DNA of 64,000 nucleotides, from the NCBI RefSeq assembly GCF_037204085.1, contig NZ_JBBCBW010000025.1, forward strand, positions 19,163 to 83,162, read 5' to 3'. The stretch is from Variovorax sp037204085 (lineage in GTDB: Bacteria; Pseudomonadota; Gammaproteobacteria; Burkholderiales; Burkholderiaceae_C). Under the pieces are notes generated by a model. The model was not told the origin of the DNA, ran no database searches, and was given only the letters and a program-made list of their open reading frames with translations. Each line of letters starts with the position of its first letter. Position 1 is the stretch's first letter. A program made the translations under genes and the position numbers. Below, piece by piece: positions 34,842 to 43,501 of this stretch.

Positions 34842-35690
34842 ATGAAACTCGTTCGCTATGGCAACCCCGGCAAGGAAAAGCCCGGCCTCATCGACGACGA
34901 AGGCCGCCTGCGCGACCTGAGCTCGGTGGTCAAGGACATCGGGCCTGAGCAACTCGGCGACGCCGCGATTGCCAAGCTGCGCAAGCAGAAGATCGACAAG
35001 CTGCCGCTGGTCAAGGGCAAGCCGCGTTTCGGCAGCCCCGTGGCCAACGTCGGCAAGTTCATTGCCATCGGCCTGAACTACGCCGACCATGCGGCCGAGT
35101 CGGGACTGCCGATTCCCGCGGAACCGGTGGTCTTCATGAAGGCGACCAGCTGCATCCAGGGCCCGAACGATCCGGTCATGCTGCCCAAGAACTCGGTCAA
35201 GAGCGACTGGGAAGTGGAGCTTGGCGTGGTCATCGGCACGCGCGCCCGCTACGTCTCGCAAAAGGACGCGCTCAACTTCGTGGCCGGCTACTGCACCATC
35301 AACGACGTGAGCGAGCGCGAGTTCCAGATCGAGCGCGGCGGCACCTGGGACAAGGGCAAGGGCTGCGACACCTTCGGCCCCATCGGCCCGTGGCTGGTAA
35401 CGCGCGACGAAGTGCCCAACCCGCAAAAGCTGTCGATGTGGCTCGACCTCAACGGCAAGCGCATGCAGACCGGCAGCACCAAGACCATGATCTTCAGCAT
35501 TGCCAAGATCGTGAGCTACCTGAGCCAGTTCATGACGCTCCTGCCCGGCGACGTCATCACCACCGGCACGCCGCCCGGCGTGGGCCTGGGCATGAAGCCG
35601 CCGCTCTACCTGAAGAAGGGCGACGTGATGACGCTGGGCATCGAAGGGCTGGGCGAGCAGCGCCAGGAAGTGATTCCGTTCAAGCTGTAA
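34842..35690 (+). CDS. Fumarylacetoacetate hydrolase-family protein (2,4-diketo-3-deoxyaldonate hydrolase-like)
   Basis: A 282-residue FAH-family enzyme. The N-terminal 65-residue lid starts MKLVRYGNPGKEKPG; the catalytic core has FIAIGLNYADHAAE, metal ligands E124, E126 (DWEVELGVVIG) and D155 (CTINDVSERE), and TGTPPGVGLG near 242-251. FAH enzymes in SDR operons cleave 2,4-diketo-3-deoxy-L-fuconate or -L-rhamnonate to pyruvate plus a 2-hydroxyacid. A ureidoglycolate lyase-like or generic acylpyruvase role is the alternative. A strong terminator follows at 35711. Confidence 0.85.
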   Translation: MKLVRYGNPGKEKPGLIDDEGRLRDLSSVVKDIGPEQLGDAAIAKLRKQKIDKLPLVKGKPRFGSPVANVGKFIAIGLNYADHAAESGLPIPAEPVVFMKATSCIQGPNDPVMLPKNSVKSDWEVELGVVIGTRARYVSQKDALNFVAGYCTINDVSEREFQIERGGTWDKGKGCDTFGPIGPWLVTRDEVPNPQKLSMWLDLNGKRMQTGSTKTMIFSIAKIVSYLSQFMTLLPGDVITTGTPPGVGLGMKPPLYLKKGDVMTLGIEGLGEQRQEVIPFKL

Positions 35691-35710
35691 GCAGTAAAGA
35701 GAGAAGCCAC

Positions 35711-35751
35711 AAACGGCGCGGCGGGCGATGTCCCGGCGCGCCGTTTCTCTT
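35711..35751 (+). terminator. Rho-independent terminator after the SDR-SDR-FAH operon
   Basis: A 10-bp stem (AAACGGCGCG, 35711-35720, pairing with CGCGCCGTTT, 35737-35746) with a 16-nt loop is followed by a T-rich CTCTTT. It lies 20 bp after the hydrolase stop, separating the two catabolic operons. Confidence 0.75.
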
Positions 35752-35769
35752 TGCTCAGTTGCCGTTTTA

Positions 35770-35807
35770 AATGTCCCATTGACAGAACATTGAAACTGCA
35801 AAAACAT
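35770..35807 (+). promoter_or_regulatory. Candidate promoter/operator of the large rightward operon
   Basis: A consensus TTGACA (35779-35784) and AAACAT (35802-35807) are 17 bp apart. The -35 lies inside AATGT-N12-ACATT (35770-35791), a possible self-repression site for the GntR regulator starting at 35815. The area is AT-rich compared with flanks. The short leader would leave little room for a ribosome site. Confidence 0.35.
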
Positions 35808-35814
35808 CAAAGGC

Positions 35815-36606
35815 ATGTCGCAAATGCCTTTGCCGAAGTACCACCAGATCTATCTGGTCCTGCGTGAGCAGCTGCACGAAGGGCGTTTTGCGGAGGGGTT
35901 GCCGGGCGAACTCGCGCTCATGGCGCAGTTCGGCGTGGCGCGCGTCACGGTGCGCCGCGCGCTCGAACAGCTCTCGTCCGAAGGGCTGATCGCACGCAAC
36001 CCCGGCCGCCGCACGCGCGCTCTGCCGCCGCCAGGGGCGGGCGAGTCGTCCGGCGCAAAGAACCTGGAGCGCGCCAACCTGCGCGGCCTGCTCGAGAACC
36101 TGGTCACCATGGGCCTGCACACCTCCGTGAAGGTGATCGAGGTCGCAACCATCACGGCCTCTACGCAAGTGGCCGAGGCGCTGCAGCTGCAGCTGGGCGA
36201 TGCCGTGCAAAAGGCGGTGCGCGTGCGCTCCACCAAGGAGGGCCCGCTCTCCCACATCACCACCTACGTGCCCGACACCATCGCGCGCCGCTTCGGCCGC
36301 CGCGAGCTGTCGAAGAAGCCGATCCTCGTGCTGCTGGAGGAGTCGGGCGTCAAGGTGGGCCGCGCGCACCAGACCATTTCCGCGCGCCTGGCAGACAACG
36401 TGCTTGCGCAGCATCTCGACGTGTCGGTCGGCTCGGCCCTGCTCGCGGTGCGCCGCCTCATCTACGACGAAGACGAGCGGCCCGTGCAGTGGCTGCACGG
36501 CCTCTACCGCCCCGACCGCTACACCTACGAAATGCAGCTCTCCCGCGTGGGCAGCATCGACGCGAAGGTGTGGGTCAGCAAAGACGTGTCAGCCAAGTTC
36601 AACTGA
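35815..36606 (+). CDS. GntR-family regulator, HutC/UTRA type
   Basis: A 263-residue regulator. The winged HTH covers about 8-72 (LPGELALMAQFGVARVTVRRALEQL); the UTRA effector domain covers about 95-255 with the conserved ending TYEMQLSR. HutC-type proteins release DNA when binding the pathway substrate or an early intermediate. It is first in a rightward series that continues with the ABC importer (20 bp to the next gene), so it probably autoregulates and controls the whole 15-kb operon. An alternative ATG at 35824 would remove three residues. Confidence 0.88.
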   Translation: MSQMPLPKYHQIYLVLREQLHEGRFAEGLPGELALMAQFGVARVTVRRALEQLSSEGLIARNPGRRTRALPPPGAGESSGAKNLERANLRGLLENLVTMGLHTSVKVIEVATITASTQVAEALQLQLGDAVQKAVRVRSTKEGPLSHITTYVPDTIARRFGRRELSKKPILVLLEESGVKVGRAHQTISARLADNVLAQHLDVSVGSALLAVRRLIYDEDERPVQWLHGLYRPDRYTYEMQLSRVGSIDAKVWVSKDVSAKFN

Positions 36607-36626
36607 AGAGAAAAGGAAAGCCCACC

Positions 36627-37832
36627 ATGCAGAACCGCCGCAGTTTCGTGTCGCAGTCCGCCGCCCTGGCGACCGCCGTCGCCTTCCCGCTCGTGGCCGG
36701 CGCGCAGCCCAAGACCGTCAAGGTCGGCGTGCTGCATCCGGTGACCGGTGCGCTCGCCTACTCGGGGCAGCAGTGCCGCCTGGGTGCGCTGATGGCCATC
36801 GAGGACATCAACGCGGCGGGCGGCATCAAGTCGCTCGGCGGCGCGAAGCTCGAAGCCCTGCTGGGCGATGCGCAGTCGCAGCCGCAGGCGGGGGCTGCCG
36901 AGGTCGAGAAGATGAACGAGGCCGGCGTGTCCGCCATCGTGGGCGCCTACGCCTCGGCCATCTGCCTGGCGACAACGCAGGCCGCGGCCAAGTACAACCT
37001 GCCGCACGTGGTGGACGTGGGCGTGGCCGACCAGATCGTGGAGCGCGGCCTGAAGAACACCTTCCGCTTCGGCCCGGGCTACAAGAAGTCGACCGAGGTG
37101 GCCATGGCCAACCTGCTGGTGCTCAACAAGGCCGCTGGCAACCCGGCCAAGACGGTGATGATCATCCACGAGGAGTCGCTCTTCGGCGCCGGCACTGCAC
37201 AGCTGCTCTCGCGCGAACTGCCGGGCTACGGCTTCGAGGTGAAGGAGGTGGTGAAGCATGCCAACCCCACGCGCGACTTCAACAACATCGTGCTGCGCAT
37301 GAAGTCGATCAACCCCGACATCGTGATCCCGGCCAACTACTACAACGAGTACGCACTGCTGGTGCGCACCATGCAGCAGCAGAAGGTGGTGCCCAAGGCG
37401 ATCTTCTCGGTGCTGGGCGGCGCGGCGTCAAGCTACAAGTTCGTGAAGGAATTTCCGGACGCAGCCAACGGCATCATCGACTGCAACCACTGGTTCAACC
37501 CCAAGGACAAGCGCGCGCAGGAGCTGCGCAAGCGCGTGGAGGCCAAGGGCCAGTTCTTCAGCTACGAAATCTTCATGACCTACGCGTCGATGTGGCTCCT
37601 GGCCGATGCGCTGGAGCGCGCCAAGTCCGCCGAGCGCGCGGCCATCGTCGATGCGCTCGAGAAGAGCACCTTCTCGAACCACTTCATGCCCTACGGTCCG
37701 ACAAAGTTCCTCAACGGCCAGAACGAGGGCGCGCAGCCGCTCATGACGCAGGTGGTGAAGAACGACATCAAGGTCATCATCCCGCGCGACTACCGCGAGG
37801 TGGACCCGGTGTTCCCGCTGCGCACGATCTGA
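36627..37832 (+). CDS. Branched-chain-type ABC transporter substrate-binding protein (LivK-like)
   Basis: A 401-residue periplasmic receptor. Its signal peptide (1-27) has an RRSF sequence typical of a Tat-like signal and ends AGAQ. The mature part is a type I periplasmic binding fold: KVGVLHPVTGALAYSGQQ, AIEDINAAGGIKSL, and a ligand loop VGAYASAICLATTQ where leucine-type receptors have the S-x-A/T motif. Such receptors bind amino acids, aromatic acids, ureas or amides. AAAAGGAAAG precedes ATG 36627. It is followed by its cognate permeases and ATPases. Confidence 0.9.
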   Translation: MQNRRSFVSQSAALATAVAFPLVAGAQPKTVKVGVLHPVTGALAYSGQQCRLGALMAIEDINAAGGIKSLGGAKLEALLGDAQSQPQAGAAEVEKMNEAGVSAIVGAYASAICLATTQAAAKYNLPHVVDVGVADQIVERGLKNTFRFGPGYKKSTEVAMANLLVLNKAAGNPAKTVMIIHEESLFGAGTAQLLSRELPGYGFEVKEVVKHANPTRDFNNIVLRMKSINPDIVIPANYYNEYALLVRTMQQQKVVPKAIFSVLGGAASSYKFVKEFPDAANGIIDCNHWFNPKDKRAQELRKRVEAKGQFFSYEIFMTYASMWLLADALERAKSAERAAIVDALEKSTFSNHFMPYGPTKFLNGQNEGAQPLMTQVVKNDIKVIIPRDYREVDPVFPLRTI

Positions 37833-37845
37833 AGCGGAAGGCAGG

Positions 37846-38718
37846 ATGTTCGATTTCAGCATTCTTTTTCCGTCGGTCCTGAACGGGCTGACGACGGGCG
37901 CGGTGTATGCACTGATCGCGCTGGGGCTCACGCTGATCTACGGCGTCCTGCACATCATCAACTTCGCGCACGGCGCCAGCCTGATGCTGGCGTTGTACGC
38001 GGTGTACTTCCTCAAGGAGCGGCTGGGAATCGATCCGTACCTCGCGCTGCCGATCGTCGTAGCGGGCATGTTCGTGCTCGGCTATGCGCTGCAGCGCGTG
38101 GTCATCAACCGCGCGGGCCACGGCAAGGACGAGAACATCCTGCTCGCGACGCTGGGCATCGCCATCGTCATGGAGAACCTTGCGCTGCTGTTCTTCAAAT
38201 CGGACACGCGCAACATCGACACCGCCTATTCGCTCAGCACCGTCGCCATCGGCCCCGCGATGATCGCGGTGCCCAAGCTCGTGGCCTTCGCGGGTGCGCT
38301 CGTGGTCTCGGGCATTCTGTTCTGGATCATGGGCCGTACCGATCTCGGCCGTGCCATCCGGGCGGTTGCCAAGGAGAAGGAGGGCGCCAAGCTCATGGGC
38401 ATCGACGTGGACCATGTCTACGCGATGAGCTTCGGCATCGGCCTCGCCTGCCTGGGCGCTGCCGCTTGCTTTCTGCTGCCGGCGTACTACGTCAACCCGC
38501 AGGTGGGCGGCGGATTCGTGCTGGTGGCGTTCACCATCGTCGTGCTCGGTGGCATGGGCAGCTTCGTGGGGGCGTTGATCGGCGGCTTCCTTGTCGGCAT
38601 TGTCGAGTCGCTCGGTGGCCTCTACCTCGGTGAATCGCTCGGGCAGATCGGCATCTTCGCGATCTTCATCGGCGTGGTGCTGTTCCGGCCGCAGGGCATG
38701 TTTGGAGCCAAGGCATGA
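37846..38718 (+). CDS. Branched-chain-type ABC transporter permease (LivH-like)
   Basis: A 290-residue inner-membrane permease with about eight helices and the LivH features GLTTGAVYALIALGLTLIYG near 14-33 and the cytoplasmic EAA-type loop GRAIRAVAKEKEGAKLMGID near 167-187, which docks on the ATPases. The start is 13 bp after the receptor gene and its stop overlaps LivM by ATGA. Substrate is set by the receptor and unknown. Confidence 0.93.
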   Translation: MFDFSILFPSVLNGLTTGAVYALIALGLTLIYGVLHIINFAHGASLMLALYAVYFLKERLGIDPYLALPIVVAGMFVLGYALQRVVINRAGHGKDENILLATLGIAIVMENLALLFFKSDTRNIDTAYSLSTVAIGPAMIAVPKLVAFAGALVVSGILFWIMGRTDLGRAIRAVAKEKEGAKLMGIDVDHVYAMSFGIGLACLGAAACFLLPAYYVNPQVGGGFVLVAFTIVVLGGMGSFVGALIGGFLVGIVESLGGLYLGESLGQIGIFAIFIGVVLFRPQGMFGAKA

Positions 38719-39695
38719 GCAGCGCGCACAAACAACTCGCGGGCATTGCGCTTTTCGCGGTGCTGGTCGCTTGCGTGCCGTTTGTCACCAAGTCGGGCGT
38801 CACGCTCAACTTCGTGATGATGGCGCTCTACGCCACGCTCATCGCGCAGGCCTGGAACATCCTCGGCGGTTTCGGCGGGCAGTTCTCGTTCGGGCATGCG
38901 CTGTTCTTCGGCACCGGGGCGTACATCCAGGCAATCGCGCAATTGCAGGGCGGCATCAACGCCTGGGTCGCGCTGGCGCTCGCCATCGTCGGCGCGGCAC
39001 TCGTCGGGCTCTTCATGGGCGCGCTCACCTTCCGCTACGGCCTCAAGGGCTCGTACTTCGCGCTGGTCACGCTGGCGTTCGCAGAGGTGTTCCGCATCCT
39101 CGCGCTGTCGGTCGATTTCACGGGCGGCGGCGTCGGGCTCATGGTGCCGCTGCGCGAATCGGTGGCCAACCTGCAGTTCTCCTCGCGTGCGGGTTACCTG
39201 TGGGTGGTGCTTGCAATGGTCGTCGCGGCGCTGCTGGTTACCTGGTGGCTGCGCAACGGGCGCTTCGGTGCCTACCTGCAGGCGGTGCGCGACAACGAGG
39301 ACGCGGCGCGCGCCGTCGGCGTCGATCCGTTCCGCGTCAAGCTCGGGGCCATCGGAGTATCCGCGGCGTTCATGGGCGCGGCGGGCGCCTTCTACGTGCA
39401 GGTGTTCCAGTACATCGACGCGGGCATCGCCTACGGGCCGGCCGTGTCGATCGAGGCGCTGGTCGCGGCCATCGTCGGCGGCATGGGCACGATGTGGGGC
39501 CCGGTGCTCGGTGCGGTCGTGCTGCATGTGCTGTCGGACCTCACGCGCAATCTCTTCGGCGAACTGCCGGGCATCAACATGGTGATCTACGGCACGGTGC
39601 TGATGCTTATCGTCATCTTCGTGCCGCGCGGCATCGCTGGCATCGGGCTGTCGGTGCGGCAGCTGTGGAATTCGAAGGGAGGCCGCCATGACTGA
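38715..39695 (+). CDS. Branched-chain-type ABC transporter permease (LivM-like)
   Basis: A 326-residue permease with about nine to ten helices. LivM hallmarks are AWNILGGFGGQFSFGHALFFG near 45-65 and the ATPase-docking loop RDNEDAARAVGVDPFRVKL near 192-211. It pairs with LivH to form the translocation path. The gene overlaps its neighbours on both sides (4 and 8 bp). Confidence 0.93.
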   Translation: MSSAHKQLAGIALFAVLVACVPFVTKSGVTLNFVMMALYATLIAQAWNILGGFGGQFSFGHALFFGTGAYIQAIAQLQGGINAWVALALAIVGAALVGLFMGALTFRYGLKGSYFALVTLAFAEVFRILALSVDFTGGGVGLMVPLRESVANLQFSSRAGYLWVVLAMVVAALLVTWWLRNGRFGAYLQAVRDNEDAARAVGVDPFRVKLGAIGVSAAFMGAAGAFYVQVFQYIDAGIAYGPAVSIEALVAAIVGGMGTMWGPVLGAVVLHVLSDLTRNLFGELPGINMVIYGTVLMLIVIFVPRGIAGIGLSVRQLWNSKGGRHD

Positions 39696-40449
39696 CGCCC
39701 TGCTGGCCATCGACGGCCTGTCGCGCTCCTTCGGCGGCCTCAAGGCCGTGCAGAACGTGAGCCTTTCGGTGCGCGAAGGCAGCCTGAGCGCGCTGATCGG
39801 ACCGAACGGCGCGGGCAAGACCACGCTGTTCGCGCTGATGTCGGGCTTCCTGAAGCCCGACACCGGCACCGTGCGCTTCGCGGGCGAGGACATCACCGGC
39901 CGCGAGCCGCACCGCAATGCCGCGCTGGGCATGACCCGCACCTTCCAGATCGTCAAGCCCTTTGCGGCGCAGACGGTGCGCGAGAACATCGCCGTGGGTG
40001 CGCACCTGCATGTGCGCGGCCGTGCCGAGGCGCTGCAGAACGCCGAGGCCGTCGCGCTGCGCGTGGGCCTTGCGCCGCAGTTGGACAAGCCCGCATCCGA
40101 CCTCACCGTGGCCGGCCGCAAGCGGCTCGAACTGGCGCGCGCGCTTGCCACCAGGCCGCGCCTCCTTCTGCTTGACGAAGTGCTCGCCGGCCTCAACCCG
40201 CAGGAGATCGCCGAGATGATGCCGGTGGTGCGCGGCATCGCCGACAGCGGCGTCACGGTGCTGATGATCGAGCACGTCATGCAGGCCGTGATGCACCTGG
40301 CCGAACACGTGTGGGTGCTCGCGCAGGGCCAGTTGATCGCCGAGGGCAGCCCGGCGCAAGTGACCTCCGACGACAAGGTCGTCGAAGCCTATCTGGGCCA
40401 TGGCACCGCGGCGCGGTTGCGCAAGGCCGCATCGGGAGTTGAGGCATGA
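39688..40449 (+). CDS. Branched-chain-type ABC transporter ATPase (LivG-like)
   Basis: A 253-residue ATPase. Walker A GPNGAGKTT near 38-46; the helical region has GMTRTFQIVKPF typical of LivG; the signature is a divergent LTVAGRKRLELARAL near 138-150 in place of LSGGQ; Walker B LLLLDEVLAGL near 156-166; and the C-terminal extension ends YLGHGTAARLRKA. It overlaps LivM by 8 bp. LivG normally shows LSYGQQR, so the signature is a variant common among Liv paralogues of aromatic or amide importers. Confidence 0.92.
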   Translation: MTDALLAIDGLSRSFGGLKAVQNVSLSVREGSLSALIGPNGAGKTTLFALMSGFLKPDTGTVRFAGEDITGREPHRNAALGMTRTFQIVKPFAAQTVRENIAVGAHLHVRGRAEALQNAEAVALRVGLAPQLDKPASDLTVAGRKRLELARALATRPRLLLLDEVLAGLNPQEIAEMMPVVRGIADSGVTVLMIEHVMQAVMHLAEHVWVLAQGQLIAEGSPAQVTSDDKVVEAYLGHGTAARLRKAASGVEA

Positions 40450-40510
40450 GCGCGCGCCGGGCCGCTCCCAAGCAAGCTCGCACCGCAGTGCGAAGCACGG
40501 AGGTATTCGA
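40450..40510. other. Spacer between LivG- and LivF-like genes
   Basis: The only gap above 45 bp inside the large operon. It contains no gene; the partly self-complementary CACCGCAGTGCGAAGCAC precedes GGAGG and the next start. It may be a dispersed intergenic element, but I see only one copy in this window. Confidence 0.35.
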
Positions 40511-41221
40511 ATGAGCGCGCTGCTCGAGATTCAAGGCCTGCGCGGCGGCTACGGCCGCGTCGAGGTGCTGCGCGGCGTCGACCTGGAGGTAAACGCGGGC
40601 GAGATGGTCGCCCTGCTCGGCAGCAACGGCGCGGGCAAGTCCACGCTCAACAAGATGGTCTGCGGCCTGTGCCCCGCCTGGGCCGGCACGGTGCGCTTCG
40701 ACGGCAAGGACCTGAGCGGGGCGCACTACCGCGACGTGGTCAAGGCCGGCCTCATCCAGGTGCCCGAAGGCCGCAAGGTGTTTCCCAACCTGAGCGTGCT
40801 GGAGAACCTGGAGCTCGGCTCCTTCACCCGCGCCCGCGAGCGGCGCGCGGCCAATGTCGAGAAGATGTTCCACATCTTCCCGCGGCTGCGCGAGCGCATG
40901 GCGCAGCACGCCGGCACGATGAGCGGCGGCGAGCAGCAGATGCTGGCCATCGCTCGCGGCCTCATGGCCGAGCCGATTCTGCTGATCCTGGACGAACCCT
41001 CGCTCGGCCTGTCGCCCTTGCTGGTCGAAGAAATGTTCTCTCTGATCCGCGAGCTGCGCGACGGCGGCCTCGCGGTGATGCTGGTCGAGCAGAACGTGGG
41101 CCAGTCGCTGGAGATCGCCGACCGCGCCTACGTGCTGGAGAACGGCAGCGTGCGCTTCTCGGGCTTGCCCCGCGAATTGCTCGGCAGCGACGAACTGCGG
41201 CGCGCCTACCTGGGGCTCTAA
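40511..41221 (+). CDS. Branched-chain-type ABC transporter ATPase (LivF-like)
   Basis: A 236-residue ATPase. Walker A LGSNGAGKST near 36-45, LIQVPEGRKVFPNLSV near 82-97 (LivF signature), ABC signature MSGGEQQMLAIARGL near 136-150, Walker B LLILDEPSLGL near 156-166. It completes the importer. ATG 40511 has GGAGG about 11 bp upstream; an upstream in-frame extension overlaps LivG and is rejected. Confidence 0.93.
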   Translation: MSALLEIQGLRGGYGRVEVLRGVDLEVNAGEMVALLGSNGAGKSTLNKMVCGLCPAWAGTVRFDGKDLSGAHYRDVVKAGLIQVPEGRKVFPNLSVLENLELGSFTRARERRAANVEKMFHIFPRLRERMAQHAGTMSGGEQQMLAIARGLMAEPILLILDEPSLGLSPLLVEEMFSLIRELRDGGLAVMLVEQNVGQSLEIADRAYVLENGSVRFSGLPRELLGSDELRRAYLGL

Positions 41222-41261
41222 GCCCTCAGAAAAACATCCCGATTCCTCGGAGACACAACAC

Positions 41262-42218
41262 ATGAAAAGACGCGACATCCTCCTCTCGTCGCTGGCCGCG
41301 GCATGGGCCGGCGGCGCCTTTGCGCAGATCGGCAATGCGCCGGTGCGCATTCTCGTGGGCGCGCCCGCGGGCGGCTCGACCGACACGCTTGCGCGCTCGC
41401 TTGCCGTGAGCATGGGCCCGGCGCTCGGCCGCACGCTCATCGTCGAGAACCGGCCCGGCGCGGGCGGCAACATCGCCGCCGATGCGGTGGCCAAGGCGGC
41501 GCCCGACGGCAACACGCTCTTGATGAGCTTCACCAGCCACGCGATCAACGCCACGCTCTACCCGACGCTGCCCTTCGATCCGGTGAAGGATTTCACCGCG
41601 CTCACCTGCGTGGCGACCTCGCCCTCGATCCTCGTCGCGCATCCCTCGATGCCCGCCAAGGACGTGCGCGAACTCATCGCGCTCGCCAAGTCCAAGCCGG
41701 GGCAGCTGAACTTCGCGATCGGCGCAGTGGGCTCCTCGCTGCACATGGCGGGGGAAGCCTTCAAGATGCAGTCGGGCGTGGACATCGTCAACATTCCCTA
41801 CAAGGGCACTTCGCCCGCCGTACAGGACGTGCTCGCGGGCCAGGTGCAGCTGATGTTCGCGGCCGTGGGCAACGTGAAGGCGCACATCCAGGCCGGCAAG
41901 CTCAAGGCGCTGGGCGTGACCACGGCCAAGCGGCTGCCCGCTTTTCCCAACGTGCCGGCGATTGCCGAGGCGCTGCCGGGCTACGAGTCGAGCGCGTGGT
42001 TCGGGCTCTTCGGCCCGGCCCACATGCCCGCGGATCGTGTGAAGCAGATCGGCGATGCCGCACGCCACGCGCTGCAGCAAGCCGACATGCGCCAGCGCCT
42101 GGAGACCGAAGGCGCCATTCCCGTCGGCAACTCGACCGAACAGTTCTCCGCCTTCGTGCAGAGCGAGATCACGCGCTGGGCGCAGGTCGTCAAGTTCTCG
42201 GGAGCCAAGCCGGAATGA
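41262..42218 (+). CDS. Bug-family (TctC-like) periplasmic solute-binding protein
   Basis: A 318-residue receptor of the Bordetella uptake gene family. Signal peptide 1-22 with RRDIL (Tat-like) and AFAQ cleavage; the mature protein has the Bug motifs ILVGAPAGGSTDTLAR, VENRPGAGGNIAAD and VNIPYKGTSPAVQDVL. Bug proteins bind carboxylates, aromatic acids or nicotinamide-like ligands. No TctA/TctB membrane partners are present, so this is an orphan receptor; it could use a TctAB encoded elsewhere or serve as a sensor. It is coupled to the aconitase-like gene by ATGA. Confidence 0.9.
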   Translation: MKRRDILLSSLAAAWAGGAFAQIGNAPVRILVGAPAGGSTDTLARSLAVSMGPALGRTLIVENRPGAGGNIAADAVAKAAPDGNTLLMSFTSHAINATLYPTLPFDPVKDFTALTCVATSPSILVAHPSMPAKDVRELIALAKSKPGQLNFAIGAVGSSLHMAGEAFKMQSGVDIVNIPYKGTSPAVQDVLAGQVQLMFAAVGNVKAHIQAGKLKALGVTTAKRLPAFPNVPAIAEALPGYESSAWFGLFGPAHMPADRVKQIGDAARHALQQADMRQRLETEGAIPVGNSTEQFSAFVQSEITRWAQVVKFSGAKPE

Positions 42219-43501
42219 CATCGACGGCTCCAACCCGCGCGCCGGCCCAGACGCTGGCGCAGAAGCTCATCGCACGCGCAAGCGGACGCGAGCGGGTGTC
42301 CGTGGGCGAGATCGTGACCTGCGGCGTCGACCTGGCGATGTTCCACGACTCCTCGGGCCCGCGGCGCCTCAAACCCATGCTCGAGGAACTGGGCGCGCAG
42401 ATCTGGGACCGCTCGCGCGTGGTGCTGGTCATGGACCACTATGTGCCCGAGAGAGACGACGACTCGCGCCGCATTGTGCGCATCGCGCGCGACTGGGCGC
42501 GCGACCAGCAGCTGCCGCACGTGTACGACAGCCAGGGCATCTGCCACGTGGTGGTGCCGCAGCACGGCCACATCCGTCCCGGCATGCTGTGCGTGGGCGG
42601 TGATTCGCACTCGCCCACGGGCGGTGCGTTCGGCGCCTACATGTTCGGCATCGGAAGCACCGAGATGCTGGGCGTGATGGTGACCGGCGAGATCTGGCTG
42701 CGCGTGCCCGAAACCATCCGCATGTGGTGGGACGGCGCGCTCCCGGCGGGCGTGACCGCCAAGGACATGATGCTGCACATGATCGGCCGCTTCGGCATGA
42801 ACGGCGGGCGCTACCAGGCGGTCGAGTTCGCGGGGCCCGCGGTCGCGGCGCTGTCGATGCAGGAGCGCATGACGCTCTCGAACATGAGCGCCGAGCTGGG
42901 CGCGCAGGCCGGGCTGATCGCGCCCGACGCGACCACCGCCGAGTTCCTGGCCGGGGCCGGCGCGCCACCTGTCGACATGGTGCCCTGGTTCACCGACGAA
43001 GGCGCCGCGCTCACCGACCATCGCTTCGATGGCTCTACGCTCGAACCGTATGTCGCCGCGCCGCACAGCCCGGCCAACGCGCACGGCGTGAGCCATTACG
43101 CGGGCACGCCGGTCGATGTGGCCTACATAGGCGCCTGCACCGGCGCCAAGCTCGACGACCTGCGCGCTGCAGCGCAAGTGCTGCGCGGCCACAAGGTGGC
43201 GAGCGGCATCCGCCTGATCGTGGCGCCCGCGAGTATTCGCGACCAGGAGGCGGCGCGCGACGAGGGCGTGCTGCAGGTGCTGATGGACGCGGGCGCCGAG
43301 CTGTTCCCGACCGCGTGCGGTGCATGCTCCGGCTACGGCGACCCGATGGGCGACGACGTCACCGTCATCTCCACCACGGCGCGCAACTTCAAGGGCCGCA
43401 TGGGCTCGCCGAGCGCGCAGGTCTATCTGGGCTCGCCCTACACGGTGGCGGCGGCTGCATTGCGCGGCTGCGTGACCGATCCGCGCGAGGTGCTCGTATG
43501 A
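42215..43501 (+). CDS. Aconitase/isopropylmalate-dehydratase-type hydratase, large subunit
   Basis: A 428-residue LeuC/HacA/DmdA-like subunit. The three [4Fe-4S] ligands are visible as C308 (GACTGAKLDD), C368 and C371 (CGAC). GGDSHSPTGGAFGA is at 128-141 and GIGSTEMLGVM at 146-156. It acts with the small subunit encoded next (ATGA overlap) on a C4-C6 di/tricarboxylate. Primary LeuCD is unlikely here because leuA and leuB are absent and the genes sit among degradative ones; the downstream lyase suggests a dimethylmaleate- or citraconate-type hydratase. Substrate is inferred. Confidence 0.88.
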   Translation: MTSTAPTRAPAQTLAQKLIARASGRERVSVGEIVTCGVDLAMFHDSSGPRRLKPMLEELGAQIWDRSRVVLVMDHYVPERDDDSRRIVRIARDWARDQQLPHVYDSQGICHVVVPQHGHIRPGMLCVGGDSHSPTGGAFGAYMFGIGSTEMLGVMVTGEIWLRVPETIRMWWDGALPAGVTAKDMMLHMIGRFGMNGGRYQAVEFAGPAVAALSMQERMTLSNMSAELGAQAGLIAPDATTAEFLAGAGAPPVDMVPWFTDEGAALTDHRFDGSTLEPYVAAPHSPANAHGVSHYAGTPVDVAYIGACTGAKLDDLRAAAQVLRGHKVASGIRLIVAPASIRDQEAARDEGVLQVLMDAGAELFPTACGACSGYGDPMGDDVTVISTTARNFKGRMGSPSAQVYLGSPYTVAAAALRGCVTDPREVLV

